A stretch of 64,000 nt of DNA from Runella slithyformis DSM 19594 (GCF_000218895.1 NC_015703.1:5841001-5905000); one strand, 5' to 3'. Positions 44,106-53,482 are shown, counted from the stretch's first letter. The notes: generated by a model not told the origin, from the sequence alone. Made by a program: numbers and translations.

Positions 44106-44967
44106 CTAAAAACGGGTTTGGTCTGCAACTGAGCCACATGTAGATATAGCCGCATCGGCGGTCCGAATAGTGGTCTCAATGTTCTCATGCCACAGAAAGT
44201 TTTTGACACTGATTATATCCATGCCGTCCTCCAACAAATGAGTGGCGCAGGTGTGTCTGAGCGTATGCACGTGGACCTCCTTGATAATACCTGCTCTTTT
44301 GGCCGCCTCTTTTACTGCCCACTGTACACCCGCATCGGCGGTCCGACTTTTGGCTGTAACGAGAATCGAAATCACCGCCAGCGCGGTAAACAATAGCAAC
44401 GCCGCCAAACAAATATTCCTGCGGCTTTTCTGCTGAAATATAACTTTTTAGCCCTCGGATAAGATGCTCAGATAGTGGAACATAGCGGTCTTTCTTCCCT
44501 TTACCCTGCACTACTTTTAGTTGCCTGCGGTCAAAGTCCAAATCCGCCAATTTTACACTCCGAACTTCCAAACAGCGAAGGCCACAACCGTAAAGAAGAC
44601 CGATTAATACCTTATGCTTGAGTAAAGTACAGGCTTTTAGCATCGCCCAGACTTCCTGTTTACTCAGCACAACAGGAAGTTTATTTACCTTTTGTATAGC
44701 AGGCAAATGCAGGTAACTATAGGGCAAACCTTCAGCTTTGAGCAAGAAACGAAGCCCATAAACGGTATGCTTGAAATAGGTTTGGGAGGGGGTTATGCTC
44801 CGTTGTTGGAGCATAAATAAGTACTCACGGTTCGCCGCTGCGATGTACCTGCTCTTGATCGAGTTCGGTGGGGATTTTGCCATAATGCAGCGCAATGGCC
44901 GCAATATGCATGGAATAGTTTTTGAAAGTGCTCGGGCTAGGGCCCAGTATGGAAATACTGCGCTCAA
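44106..44967 (-). pseudogene. IS91-associated tyrosine integrase, frameshifted
   Basis: The core runs TPSQTYFKHTVYGLRFLLKA, LPVVLSKQEVWAMLKACTLL, GLLYGCGLRCLEVRSVKLAD (catalytic Arg) and GKGKKDRYVPLSEH (Lys) to YLFGG at ~44400, then shifts frame. The rest, VHVHTLRHTCATHLLEDGMD (HxxR), is in another frame near 44290-44210, and the Tyr segment is broken again near 44165. Three ~20-bp G+C-rich insertions (near 44840, 44340 and 44158) explain the frame changes. The partner integrase of the IS91-like element, dead in this copy. Confidence 0.82.
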
Positions 44968-45141
44968 AACGATGGATTAATTCCTGAAACCCAGGCACTT
45001 CTCGGCTGGCACGATTGATAAGCTTGTTCTCATGTAGCTCATCAGAGTCCTTTTTTTGTCATGCTAAATTTTAAGTTTAAATTGGCCTTAAAATTAAGCC
45101 TTTTGAGACAATATAGCTACCGAAGGTTTTGTTCAACAGGC

Positions 45142-45247
45142 GTTTGGCAAAAAAGCGGGTTCAGCGGTTAATTGAGCATTCTACCTCGCATCAACTTTTG
45201 TGGTATGTTGACAGTTTTGTGCTCCGAAATCCGCTTCTTCGTTAAGC
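45142..45247. repeat. Cassette-type inverted repeat 7
   Basis: GTTTGGCAAAAAAGCGGGTT (45142-45161) and the inverse of GCTTAACGAAGAAGCGGATT (45228-45247) pair at 14 of 20 positions around a 66-nt loop. The right flank is CAAACGTTGGGCG, the left AACAGGC, directly joined to the IS91-like end. Confidence 0.6.
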
Positions 45248-45376
45248 CACCAAACGTTGGGCGATTCGCTCATGCAGGTGGCCCGGGCGCGTAACGGTCG
45301 ACAGGATAAATACTTGAAGGGAATCTCCGAAATGTGTGGAAAATCTCCCTTTTTAGGCATCGTATCCATAAAATCT

Positions 45377-45724
45377 ATGAGGGTTTTACTTCTTATCTTA
45401 GGATTTGGCTTAGCAATCATCAGTTTCGACAGGCAAGAAAACACTGAACAGAGAATAAAGTCCTTTGACTTTTCCTACGACAATGTATTCTCAAGCTGTT
45501 TTTCCATCAAGTTCACCGAAGGAGATACTGTTTTTGTTCGTCAACATTTTACGACTAGTGACATTCCTCGAATCAACACAAACTATTACGCTGTGCTATC
45601 CAAGCGTGACAGAAACGCAGAAAACAACGTAACTGGGTCTTATGTATCCTGCTTCATCCATCAGCCTTTGCAGGCGTTAGCGGCAAGCATAACCCATAAA
45701 CTCAAACAAATGACGAAACATTAA
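45377..45724 (+). CDS. Hypothetical exported protein, probably 3'-altered
   Basis: From the ATG at 45377: 115 residues beginning MRVLLLILGFGLAIISFDRQ, a signal or anchor segment, then a polar beta-rich part (DYDN-like FDFSYDNVFSSCFSIKFTEG, RQHFTTSDIPRINTNYYAVL). After about residue 82 (SKRDRNAENN) the composition changes and contains GGCGTTAGCGGC-type cassette DNA, so the original end may be lost. The frame upstream of 45377 reads into inverted repeat 7 and is not used. No family recognised. It ends one base before the Crp gene. Confidence 0.5.
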   Translation: MRVLLLILGFGLAIISFDRQENTEQRIKSFDFSYDNVFSSCFSIKFTEGDTVFVRQHFTTSDIPRINTNYYAVLSKRDRNAENNVTGSYVSCFIHQPLQALAASITHKLKQMTKH

Positions 45725-45725
45725 T

Positions 45726-46313
45726 ATGGACAAAGTAGCACTAACAGATTTCATAAAATCAAACATTGTCAATATTCCTATTGACGAACAATCATTACAA
45801 ATAATTGCTGAACAATTTGAAGAAAGGACATTTAAGAAGGATGAGTATCTGCTAAAAGAAGGAAAAGTAAGTGGTTACTTTTTTCTTTCAGAGGGCTTTT
45901 TAAGAGTATTTACCTTTGATACTGACGGGAATGAAGTAACAACCTATTTTTATTCGCAAAATAAAATCGTTTTTGACGCTGCTTCATTTTTCCTAAAACG
46001 ACCTTCTACCGAGAACATACAGGCTATGACAGAATGCAAAGTATATGTAACCAACTTTGAAAAATTAAATCAACTTTTTCATTCCGTAGCAGCATTCAGA
46101 GAGTTTGGCAGACAAATAATCGTTCAGGAATTTGTAGCATACAAACAACGAACATTGGCAATGATAAACCAAAGTGCAGAAAAACGATACTTAAAACTAA
46201 TTGAAACCAATAAAGATGTTTTTCAGTTTGCACATCTCAGTCATATTGCGTCTTATCTTGGAATTAGTGAGAGAACGTTAAACAGAATTCGTCAGAATTT
46301 TACAAAAAAATAG
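45726..46313 (+). CDS. Crp/Fnr-family transcriptional regulator
   Basis: A protein of 195 residues. The cyclic-nucleotide-binding-like beta-roll covers residues ~20-130 (FKKDEYLLKEGKVSGYFFLS, RVFTFDTDGNEVTTYFYSQN). The HTH is short, at the end: FAHLSHIASYLGISERTLNR. Residues for cAMP binding are not conserved and no Fe-S Cys motif is seen, so the signal is unknown. It is followed by a 13-bp-arm palindrome before the next gene and probably regulates the membrane-protein/NmrA genes. Confidence 0.88.
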   Translation: MDKVALTDFIKSNIVNIPIDEQSLQIIAEQFEERTFKKDEYLLKEGKVSGYFFLSEGFLRVFTFDTDGNEVTTYFYSQNKIVFDAASFFLKRPSTENIQAMTECKVYVTNFEKLNQLFHSVAAFREFGRQIIVQEFVAYKQRTLAMINQSAEKRYLKLIETNKDVFQFAHLSHIASYLGISERTLNRIRQNFTKK

Positions 46314-46341
46314 CCCCTATTTTTTTACGCCATTTGTCGTA

Positions 46342-46390
46342 TGTAATAAAATTTAGTCGCTGCATCTTTACAGAAACAAATTTTATTACA
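46342..46390. promoter_or_regulatory. Palindromic operator candidate
   Basis: TGTAATAAAATTT (46342-46354) and its perfect inverse AAATTTTATTACA (46378-46390) flank 23 nt and end one base before the start codon of the membrane-protein gene. Position and symmetry suggest a binding site for the Crp-type regulator encoded just upstream, or an mRNA hairpin controlling translation. Confidence 0.5.
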
Positions 46391-46391
46391 A

Positions 46392-47084
46392 ATGGCAAAT
46401 ATTCCTTTTTATGTGTATGCCACCTTTGGTATAACACTCTTCTCAACGCTGTACCTGTTTTACAGGGCGATACCAAAGTCAAATGGATTTATTGTTCTAA
46501 TATCCATTTGGCTATTGGTACAATCCATTATAGGCATTCTTGGTTTTTACACTATCACCAACACTATGCCACCTCGGTTTCAACTATTGTTGTTGCCACC
46601 TTTGGTGTTTACTATGGTTCAATTTAGCACCAAAAAGGGAAAGGCGTTTATTGATAGTTTGGATTTAAAAATCCTCACTATCATTCATATTGTCAGAATT
46701 CCGGTTGAAATAGTATTGTATTGGCTTTTTGTTAGTAAAGCAGTTCCAGAATTGGTGACTTTTGAAGGACGAAATTTTGACATTATTTCTGGAATATCCG
46801 CACCGTTTATTTACTATTTCGGTTTTGTGAAGCAAAAAATTGGCAAACCTATACTCATTGCTTGGAATATTATTTGCCTTGGATTGTTGCTGAATATAGT
46901 TATCAATGGAATGCTATCTGCACCAACTCCCTTTCAACAATTCGGGCTTGAACAACCCAACATTGCCGTTCTTCATTTTCCATTTATGTTCTTACCCGCT
47001 TGTATTGTTCCAATTATCTTATTCTCGCACTTATCAAGTATCAGACAACTTGTTTTCAATAAATCACTCATCAATAAATCTTAA
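46392..47084 (+). CDS. Hypothetical six- to seven-helix membrane protein
   Basis: A protein of 230 residues, almost entirely hydrophobic helices: YVYATFGITLFSTLYLFYRA, FIVLISIWLLVQSIIGILGF, FQLLLLPPLVFTMVQF, IVRIPVEIVLYWLFV, ISGISAPFIYYFGFV, LIAWNIICLGLLLNIVINGM and FPFMFLPACIVPIILFSHLS. No named family is recognised, though similar proteins are common next to Crp/AraC regulators in Bacteroidota. It starts one base after the palindromic operator and lies 6 bp ahead of the NmrA-like gene. Confidence 0.75.
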   Translation: MANIPFYVYATFGITLFSTLYLFYRAIPKSNGFIVLISIWLLVQSIIGILGFYTITNTMPPRFQLLLLPPLVFTMVQFSTKKGKAFIDSLDLKILTIIHIVRIPVEIVLYWLFVSKAVPELVTFEGRNFDIISGISAPFIYYFGFVKQKIGKPILIAWNIICLGLLLNIVINGMLSAPTPFQQFGLEQPNIAVLHFPFMFLPACIVPIILFSHLSSIRQLVFNKSLINKS

Positions 47085-47090
47085 TAAAAA

Positions 47091-48083
47091 ATGAAATCAA
47101 AAATATTAATCACGTTAGCCACTGGTAAAACAGGCTATGCGAGTGCCGTACAACTTTTAAAGGAAGGATACGCAGTTAGAATTTATGTTCGTTCAAGAAA
47201 TACCAAAGCACTTGAATTAGAAAAGCTTGGGGCTGAAATTGCATTAGGTGATTTTGATAATAAGCAACAACTTCAAAAAGCATTAGTAGGAATTCAAAAT
47301 GTTTACTATTGCTATCCCTACAAACCAGAAATGGAAAAAGACGTTTCATTGTTTATTGAAAAAGCCAAAGAAGCCAATATCAACTCAGTGGTTTTTATGG
47401 GGCAGCGAATAGCAGAGTTTGCTGATACAGGAAGTGCCTTCACTGCTGACGTAAGAAAGTCATATCGATTATTGGCAAGCTCAGGACTAAACGTAGTTTA
47501 TTTTGCACCTGGCTATTTTGCCGATAACGCCTTTGTAGTCACAGAATTTGTTTTGCAATTAGGCTTAATGCCTAATCCATTTGGGGAAGGTAAAAACCCT
47601 TGGATTTCTATTTCGGATATGGCTCGTTGTATTGTTGCGTTATTAAAAAATCCAGAACCTTACTATGGACAAAAACTCTTTCCTACAGGAGACAAATCCA
47701 TTTCACCAAATGAAATGGTCAAAATCTACTCGAAAGTTCGGGGCAAAAAAGTAACTAAAGTAAATATTCCTGATTGGCTTTTCCTAAAAGCTGGAATCAT
47801 GAGCGGATTAGGTTTTGGTTTTGACAAATTTGCGATTATTCAAGCCACTTTCTATAATAGGCAAATGCAAATGAACCGTTTTGACATAGAACCAACGGAT
47901 ATTGTTAAAAAATTGACAGGTCGTGAACCAGAAGATTTTGAAACAATCACAAGGGAGTATTTTGACAACTCCACATTTAAACGCAAGACATTTTTTACCT
48001 GGATGAAATCGTTTGTAAAGTTTAATATAATGCCATTTACAAAAGTATCTACAAAAAAGGAAAGAATGGAAATCAACAGATAA
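47091..48083 (+). CDS. NmrA-family NAD(P)-binding protein
   Basis: A protein of 330 residues with a Rossmann fold of the atypical SDR class. The nucleotide loop is ILITLATGKTGYASAVQLLK (GxTGxxG variant with ATGKTG), Arg-rich dinucleotide contact in VRIYVRSRNTKALELEKLGA, then VGIQNVYYCYPYKPEM, SSGLNVVYFAPGYFADN and WISISDMARCIVALL. The catalytic Tyr-x3-Lys of classical SDRs is absent, as in NmrA proteins, which may sense redox state or reduce small quinones. It ends a Crp/membrane/NmrA unit. Confidence 0.85.
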   Translation: MKSKILITLATGKTGYASAVQLLKEGYAVRIYVRSRNTKALELEKLGAEIALGDFDNKQQLQKALVGIQNVYYCYPYKPEMEKDVSLFIEKAKEANINSVVFMGQRIAEFADTGSAFTADVRKSYRLLASSGLNVVYFAPGYFADNAFVVTEFVLQLGLMPNPFGEGKNPWISISDMARCIVALLKNPEPYYGQKLFPTGDKSISPNEMVKIYSKVRGKKVTKVNIPDWLFLKAGIMSGLGFGFDKFAIIQATFYNRQMQMNRFDIEPTDIVKKLTGREPEDFETITREYFDNSTFKRKTFFTWMKSFVKFNIMPFTKVSTKKERMEINR

Positions 48084-48413
48084 AATTCCAGCAGATAACA
48101 TTGCATTTGTGGCAATCAAGTAAAAATAAACAAGACACTTTTAAGCAGAAAAGATCTTGGATTCACAAATATAAGGGATGACAATATGATGAACATTTTG
48201 ACAGTACAAATAAATCATTGTTCAGTGAATGAAAAATAATCGAATATTTTCATTTCTTTTCTGTTTATCAACATTACAATCTTTGGCAGAAAATTATCAA
48301 CCGCATGATATTAAATATTGAAAGGGACGAATTTCAAAACTATTCGTAGGCAAATTTCTGATAACAAGCTTTAATTACTAAGTATTAGCAAAGCCCTAGT
48401 AGCTTTATTCTTG
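48084..48413. other. Intergenic with a left repeat arm and no gene
   Basis: It begins with GATAACATTGCATTTGTGGC (~48093-48112), which resembles the left arms of the inverted-repeat series but has no nearby right arm. The IS630 copy and the ISKra4 relic probably separate it from its partner. The remainder is AT-rich, with no open frame. Confidence 0.45.
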
Positions 48414-49486
48414 TTTATTGATGGGTGAATAGGTTTGTAAAGTTTGTAAATTGCATTTATGAAAGCAAAATACAAACCATCAGATTACGAAATACTACGT
48501 CGCCGCTGCGTGGAGTTGAAAGAAGCGGGTTGGAAGCAGAAGGACATCACCTCGGCTCTTGGACTGACCGAGGGCTGGGTAAGCCAGACGCTGAAAAAGT
48601 ATCGGGAGTTGGGGGCGGAAGGCTTGCTGGCCCGAAAGCCGCCAGGTTCGTTGCCTAAACTGACGTCAGAACAGCTTTCGCAGCTTGTCGAAGAGCTTAA
48701 ACAAGGTGCTGTCAGCCACGGTTTTCCCGGCCACATCTGGACACGCTCTCGTGTCAACGAGTTGATTGGCAGGCTATTCGGTGTCAGCTACGACCTAACG
48801 CAGGTGGGGCGTATCCTAAAAAAACTGGGATGGAGCTTGCAGAAGCCCGCCAAAAAGGCTCGCCAGCAGAGCAAGCAGAAAGTCCAGCAGTGGCGGGAAG
48901 AGACGGTACCGGAATTAAAAAAAAGCCGAGGATGAGAACCGTGCTATCGTATATATCGATGAATCAGGCTTCTATCTGCTCCCCCTCGTTTGCCGTACGT
49001 GGGCACCCAAGGGTAAAACGCCCATTATCGAGGAGAAGGCGGGCAAAGAACACCTCAGTCTGATCGCCGCGATGGCCCCTAATGGGAGGCTGTACGTCGG
49101 CGGACAAGACAAGGCATACAATAGTGAGGGGGTGGTTGACTTTCTGGAGTACCTATGCCGCAGGTACCGCAGCAAGGACTTGATCGTGATCTGGGATGGC
49201 GCGACCATCCACCGTAGCCAAGCCATAAAGGACTTTTTGGCGCGCAAGAAAGGGCGCGTGCACCTTGTGGCCCTGCCTGGTTATAGCCCGGAACTGAACC
49301 CGGTCGAGTTGCTGTGGAGTCAGTTAAAAAGAGAGCTCAAAAACCGGGTATTCCTCGACCTGACAGATTTGGCCGAAGTGTTGAAAGAAAAAATTGAGGA
49401 GGTCAGAAAAGACACGGAATTGCTGGTTTCATTCTTTAAAAAGAAGGAAGTAGCTTTCTTTACAGGATAATTCATCTATCAATAAA
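48414..49486 (+). mobile_element. IS630-family insertion sequence
   Basis: About 1.07 kb, ends TTTATTGATGGGTGAAT (from 48415) and its imperfect inverse ATTCATCTATCAATAAA (49470-49486). It encodes one transposase split by a frameshift in an A8 run. It is inserted beside an ISKra4-type relic. Confidence 0.82.
48459..49470 (+). CDS. IS630-family transposase, frameshifted at an A8 run
   Basis: The first frame (48459-48935) has the N-terminal helix-turn-helix: DYEILRRRCVELKEAGWKQK, ALGLTEGWVSQTLKKY and YDLTQVGRILKKLGWSLQKP. After TTAAAAAAAAG at ~48919 the next frame carries the DDE domain: AIVYIDESGFYLLPLVCRTW (first Asp), LIVIWDGATIHRSQAIKDF (second Asp) and VALPGYSPELNPVELLWSQL (Glu). With seven instead of eight A's the frames join perfectly. 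Transcriptional slippage on the A run could therefore yield the full ~336-residue protein; otherwise it is a recent single-base mutation. Confidence 0.85.
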
Positions 49487-49488
49487 GC

Positions 49489-50690
49489 AACCAACATATA
49501 TCGATACCACACGCGAAGAATTTCATGCTTAGTGGATGCCCGGTATGATGAACTGATTGATTTACAACCAAAGGAGACGTTTTATGTTTATGAGGAAGGC
49601 TTTGCCGAAGTTTGTGAAGCCGCCCGTGCGGATAAAGCTTGGAGGCCAGGTGATGCAAGCGAGCTTGGATAAGGGCACCACCGGAGATAAGCAAAAAAAA
49701 ACGACTGCCAAACCCGTTTTAGGAAAATAGAATTGTCAAAAAGTCATCGGAATAAAGCCAAGTGCAACGGTTTTTTCATAAGCCCCTATCTTCAAAATTT
49801 TATGACTATTGCAGGCGTGAGCGATGTTTATTCAAAAAGCAACGATTTGTTGAATGTTTTTTTTGGGATAAATGTATCTGAAAGTCAGGTATATAGAGTT
49901 ACAGATTGTATGGAAAATCAATTGCCTCCTGATTTATTTGAAGACATTAAGCACTCCTCTTTACAAGAGAATCAGCGAGTATACGCTTCGATAGACGGGG
50001 GCATGATTCAACCGGATCAGGGGTGGCAGGAAGTAAACCGGGACGCATTTTCAGGGAAGGGAATCGCGTTGCAAACGGCACCAAAGATGGGGATAAGATT
50101 CGCTGTAGACTTAGCGAATCTACATTTAGTGGTCATTTAGGTTCACACATTGATTTTATCCCAAAAGTTGAGGCGAGCTTAGGTACTTACATACAATGTA
50201 AAAAAAATCTGGTGTTTGTAACGGATGGCGCCACGTGGATACAGCACTATTTGAACAAAACTTCTCAGAATCAATCCATATACCGGATTTTTATCATGCA
50301 GTAGAGCATCTTGCAGACTTTGCAAAATCACATTTTGAAAGCAAGACAACCTGTCAGAAGTGGTTATAAAGCCAGGAAACAGAGTTATTGGAGGGGCCTG
50401 TTCAAGAGGTTATAGTAAATACATCGAAGCTAAGAAATCTATCCGACAACTCAAAGAAAGAACGTACTAAACTCCTGAGGTACTATAAAAACAATAGTCA
50501 AAGAATAGCCCACAAACCCTATCGTAATCAAGGGCTTACGATTGGGATTGGTCCGTTGAAAGCTGGGCACAGAACGGTTATTCAGACTAGGCGGACAACC
50601 GAGGGTGCGCAATCAATGATCAATCTCAGGGTAATCAGAGAAAGTAATCGATGGAAATGTGTGATAGAGAGGTTTAGAAGGGCTGCATAA
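49489..50690 (+). pseudogene. Decayed ISKra4-type transposase
   Basis: Pieces in three frames: an N-terminal part (LVDARYDELIDLQPKETFYV ... near 49530-49680), then 49733-50140 (NDLLNVFFGINVSESQVYRV, RVYASIDGGMIQPDQGWQEV), then NLVFVTDGATWIQHYL (~50205-50255), and a C-terminal part from 50388 (RIAHKPYRNQGLTIGIGPLK ... RRTTEGAQSMINLRV). The order matches the ISKra4-type transposase at 33881-35049, though it is a different member of the family. Frameshifts and loss of the conserved GSGAIES wording show it is dead. Confidence 0.78.
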
Positions 50691-50851
50691 AATTGAAATG
50701 CGCCCGATTTAAAGACGGCAGACCTGGACAAAAATTAGAACTTATTTCGGTAAAATCATTTGATAAAAGGACTAACTCAACTTCATTACAAGCGTGCTGA
50801 CAATTAGACGAAACAAAAACGCAGGACACGAAGCCCGAGCCGCTAACACAC

Positions 50852-50957
50852 GTTTGGCGCAATGGGAAACAACTCGGTTCATTGTAAGTTTCGGTTTCTA
50901 TTGTAAATTCGTGCTGGTTGACAATTTAGTTTACCAAAATCGCCACCTTCGCCAAGC
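50852..50957. repeat. Cassette-type inverted repeat 8
   Basis: GTTTGGCGCAATGGG (50852-50866) pairs imperfectly (about 10 of 15) with CCACCTTCGCCAAGC (50943-50957). Flanks are GCTAACACAC on the left and GAAAACGTTGTGC on the right; the right flank wording matches repeat 2 (GAAAACGTTACC). Confidence 0.6.
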
Positions 50958-50980
50958 CCGAAAACGTTGTGCAAAATAAT

Positions 50981-51556
50981 ATGGATACGAAAATTACAAC
51001 ATTCATACAGAATATTAACCCTCTTCCAAACGACATTTTGGAAGAGGTTATCTCGTATTTTCAACACTTGGAGTACCCTAAAAACTATTTTCTTTTGAAA
51101 CAGGGAAGACCTTGTAAACATCTCTGGTTCTTGGTACAGGGGGCTGTTCGTTATTTTTACACCGATGAAGATGGCAAAGACAGCAATGTTTGGTTTTCAC
51201 TTGACACAGATGTAATAACGGAGGCCCCAAGTTTTGTTAGTCAAAAGCCATCTTACGAGAGCATACAACTTTTGGAAGACAGTGAATTATATGCAATAGA
51301 ACGCAACAACTTATACAGTCTATTGCAAAGGCATCATTCTTTTGCAATCTGGTATATCAGTTTGGTAGAAAAACACTATGTCTTTCAAATTGAAGAACGA
51401 ATAAGTGACCTTCAATTCCTTACTGCTAAACAACGCTATGAGAAATTATTCCTAAAATTTCCAAACATTAGCAACCGTATTAACTTAGGTCATATTGCCT
51501 CCTACCTAAATATCACCCAAGAAACCCTTAGTCGTATCAGGTCAGGTAAGCTATAA
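50981..51556 (+). CDS. Crp/Fnr-family regulator, probably of the hydroxylase operon
   Basis: A protein of 191 residues from the ATG at 50981; the frame opens at a GTG four codons earlier. The beta-roll (YPKNYFLLKQGRPCKHLWFL, VRYFYTDEDGKDSNVWFSLD) is followed by the dimer helix and a C-terminal HTH (INLGHIASYLNITQETLSRI). No Cys cluster for an FNR-type Fe-S centre is visible, so a DNR-like or other sensing mode is more likely. Two FNR-box-like palindromes lie between it and the downstream fusion hydroxylase, the obvious targets. Confidence 0.87.
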   Translation: MDTKITTFIQNINPLPNDILEEVISYFQHLEYPKNYFLLKQGRPCKHLWFLVQGAVRYFYTDEDGKDSNVWFSLDTDVITEAPSFVSQKPSYESIQLLEDSELYAIERNNLYSLLQRHHSFAIWYISLVEKHYVFQIEERISDLQFLTAKQRYEKLFLKFPNISNRINLGHIASYLNITQETLSRIRSGKL

Positions 51557-51563
51557 TCATTTT

Positions 51564-51599
51564 TTGACCTACATCAAATCGCTTTTTGATTTGCCTCAA
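51564..51599. promoter_or_regulatory. Tandem FNR/DNR-like boxes
   Basis: TTGACCTACATCAA (51564-51577) fits TTGAT-N4-ATCAA with one change. TTGATTTGCCTCAA (51586-51599) fits with one change as well. Centres are 22 bp apart, two helical turns. They lie 68 nt or more before the hydroxylase start. Confidence 0.55.
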
Positions 51600-51666
51600 A
51601 AGATTTGACTTCTGACATTCAGAATTTTGCAGTGTAAATAATTCAAATCATTTAACTGCAAAAAAC

Positions 51667-53478
51667 ATGAATATCACCACGTTTTTGGAAAGCATCCTTC
51701 TCCGGTATGGCGAAAATTCGCTTTGGTATGCAGGTTTTGCGTTCCCATTCTTCTTTGCATTTTGGATAGTAGGAAAGAACTACTTTAAAAAAATTAGAAT
51801 TCAGGAAACCGAAAGGGCGAACCTTCACCACTTCAAGCACGACCTTGGATTTTCGGCAATTACATTTCTCGTTTTTGCCATTATGGATGCTTGCTTACTT
51901 CTATTAGAAAGTCAAGGTTATACATTACTTTACTTCAATGTCAATGATTATGGCTACCTATGGTTAATAGCCAGCTTTTGTATTGTACTATTTTTAGACG
52001 ATATGTTTTTCTATTGGAGTCATCGAGCTATGCACCACCCTAAACTGTATAAGTATTTTCACCGAGTTCACCACGAAAGTACAGATCCGTCGCCTCTGAC
52101 AGCCTTTGCATTTCACCCATCAGAAGCCGTAGTTGAACAACTGATGCACGTTGTATTGCCTTTTTTACTTCCTCTGAATTTTGGGGTAATGATAGCGTGG
52201 CAAATTTTCTCAATGCTAAACAATGTTTTAGGTCATTTAGGATATGAAATTTATCCGAGAGGGTGGGTAAAACTGCCGTTACTACAATTCAAAACCGCTT
52301 CAACGCATCACAATATGCACCACCAATTATTTAATGGCAATTATGCCCTGTATTTTACGTGGTGGGACAAATGGATGGGTACTGAATTTAAGGACTATGA
52401 AACCCGACACGAACAAATTTTTGAACGCAAAAACATCAAGAAAAGCGAGGAAGGTTTGTATTTGCTTACAGTTGCTGATATTCGCCAAGAAGCTGATGAT
52501 GCATTTACAATTCAGTTTAACAATGTACCTTCTATTTTCAGAGATTTTTCAGCAGGACAACACCTCACCATCAAAGTCAATATCAAGGGTGAAACTCAAT
52601 ACCGTACTTTCTCTATTTCATCTATTCCTAATGTTGATAACTATTTGACTATGACCATCAAAAGAGTCAAAGGAGGAAAAGTTACCAATTATTTAGCGGG
52701 CAATTTAAAAGTGGGCGATACCTTAGAAGTTACAGCCCCTTCCGGTCAGTTTTATCTCAATCCCGAACCTTCCCATCAGAAACACTACGTTATGATAGCA
52801 GGCGGAAGCGGTATTACGCCCATTTACAGTATGATAGGTACGATTTTGAGGTTTGAACCTAAAAGCAAAATTACCTTGCTTTATGCGAGCCGAAATTCAA
52901 ACAGTATCATCTTCAAAAAGAATTTTAACAATTGGCTAAAAGAATTTTCTACCCAACTTGAAATCAAACACTTTTTGAGTGAAGAAGAAAATCCCGGTGG
53001 TGCTGTCAAAGGGTATATCACAAGAATTTCAGTGGAAGAATTGGTGAACCGATACGGTAAAAATAAATTGGAATTTTACTTATGCGGTCCCGAAGTACTG
53101 ACAAATAAACTCATTGATGATTTAGTATATATAGGCGTTCCGAATGAGCAAATTCATCGAGAATTATTTTTGATTACATCTCAAAACAAAGCCAATACTT
53201 CTCAAAAATCGCAAATAACTGCGAGAGTCTTTGGCAAGTCTTATCAATTTGAAAATCAGGATGGAAAAACCATTCTTCAAAGTGGATTAGGAAAAAATAT
53301 TCCACTGCCTTTTTCTTGCCAGAGTGGACTATGCGGAATGTGCAAAATGAAATGCAGTGAAGGCAAGGTAACGATGCTCAACAACCAAGTGCTTACCGAA
53401 CAGGATTTGAAAGCAGGTTACATTCTTACTTGTCAATCATTCCCTCAAACAGAAAAAATCACCCTCCAAAATTCGTAA
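51667..53478 (+). CDS. Fusion of fatty-acid hydroxylase/sterol desaturase with ferredoxin reductase and 2Fe-2S ferredoxin
   Basis: A protein of 603 residues. Residues ~1-250: an integral-membrane di-iron hydroxylase with about five membrane helices and the three His boxes, SHRAMHH (~118), HRVHHES (~132) and STHHNMHHQ (~212). Residues ~265-365: FAD domain (FSAGQHLTIKVN, YRTFSISSIP). Residues ~370-495: NAD(P) domain (VMIAGGSGITPIYSMIG, FYLCGPEVL). Residues ~510-600: plant-type ferredoxin with ligands C-x4-C-x2-C (CQSGLCGMC) and a distal Cys in LTCQSFP. All electron-transfer parts for NAD(P)H-driven C-H hydroxylation are in one chain. The substrate, a lipid, carotenoid or other hydrophobic compound, is not known. 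It is followed after 4 bp by a barrel-like protein gene. Confidence 0.9.
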   Translation: MNITTFLESILLRYGENSLWYAGFAFPFFFAFWIVGKNYFKKIRIQETERANLHHFKHDLGFSAITFLVFAIMDACLLLLESQGYTLLYFNVNDYGYLWLIASFCIVLFLDDMFFYWSHRAMHHPKLYKYFHRVHHESTDPSPLTAFAFHPSEAVVEQLMHVVLPFLLPLNFGVMIAWQIFSMLNNVLGHLGYEIYPRGWVKLPLLQFKTASTHHNMHHQLFNGNYALYFTWWDKWMGTEFKDYETRHEQIFERKNIKKSEEGLYLLTVADIRQEADDAFTIQFNNVPSIFRDFSAGQHLTIKVNIKGETQYRTFSISSIPNVDNYLTMTIKRVKGGKVTNYLAGNLKVGDTLEVTAPSGQFYLNPEPSHQKHYVMIAGGSGITPIYSMIGTILRFEPKSKITLLYASRNSNSIIFKKNFNNWLKEFSTQLEIKHFLSEEENPGGAVKGYITRISVEELVNRYGKNKLEFYLCGPEVLTNKLIDDLVYIGVPNEQIHRELFLITSQNKANTSQKSQITARVFGKSYQFENQDGKTILQSGLGKNIPLPFSCQSGLCGMCKMKCSEGKVTMLNNQVLTEQDLKAGYILTCQSFPQTEKITLQNS

Positions 53479-53482
53479 AGGA

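Larger units (their letters stand above)
41460..45134 (-). mobile_element. IS91-like element with integrase gene, interrupted by an IS110
   Basis: The left end is a hairpin (GGTTTCGTGGTGGCC, GAA, GGCCAAGCCATGAAACC from 41460), followed by conserved DNA also seen at 54180 and 57726. The right end is ...GCTACCGAAGGTTTTGTTC at 45134. It encodes leftward a tyrosine integrase (44967-44106, broken) and an IS91-type transposase (44081-41682, broken). The hairpin end lies downstream of the transposase, as expected for a rolling-circle replication origin end. The right end directly abuts AACAGG and inverted repeat 7. Confidence 0.8.

Noticed and set aside
45630..45700. Extra cassette-type site inside the 3' part of the 45377 gene
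   Set aside because: GCAGGCGTTAGCGGC resembles a core triplet region but no pairing arm was found, so it is only mentioned under the gene.
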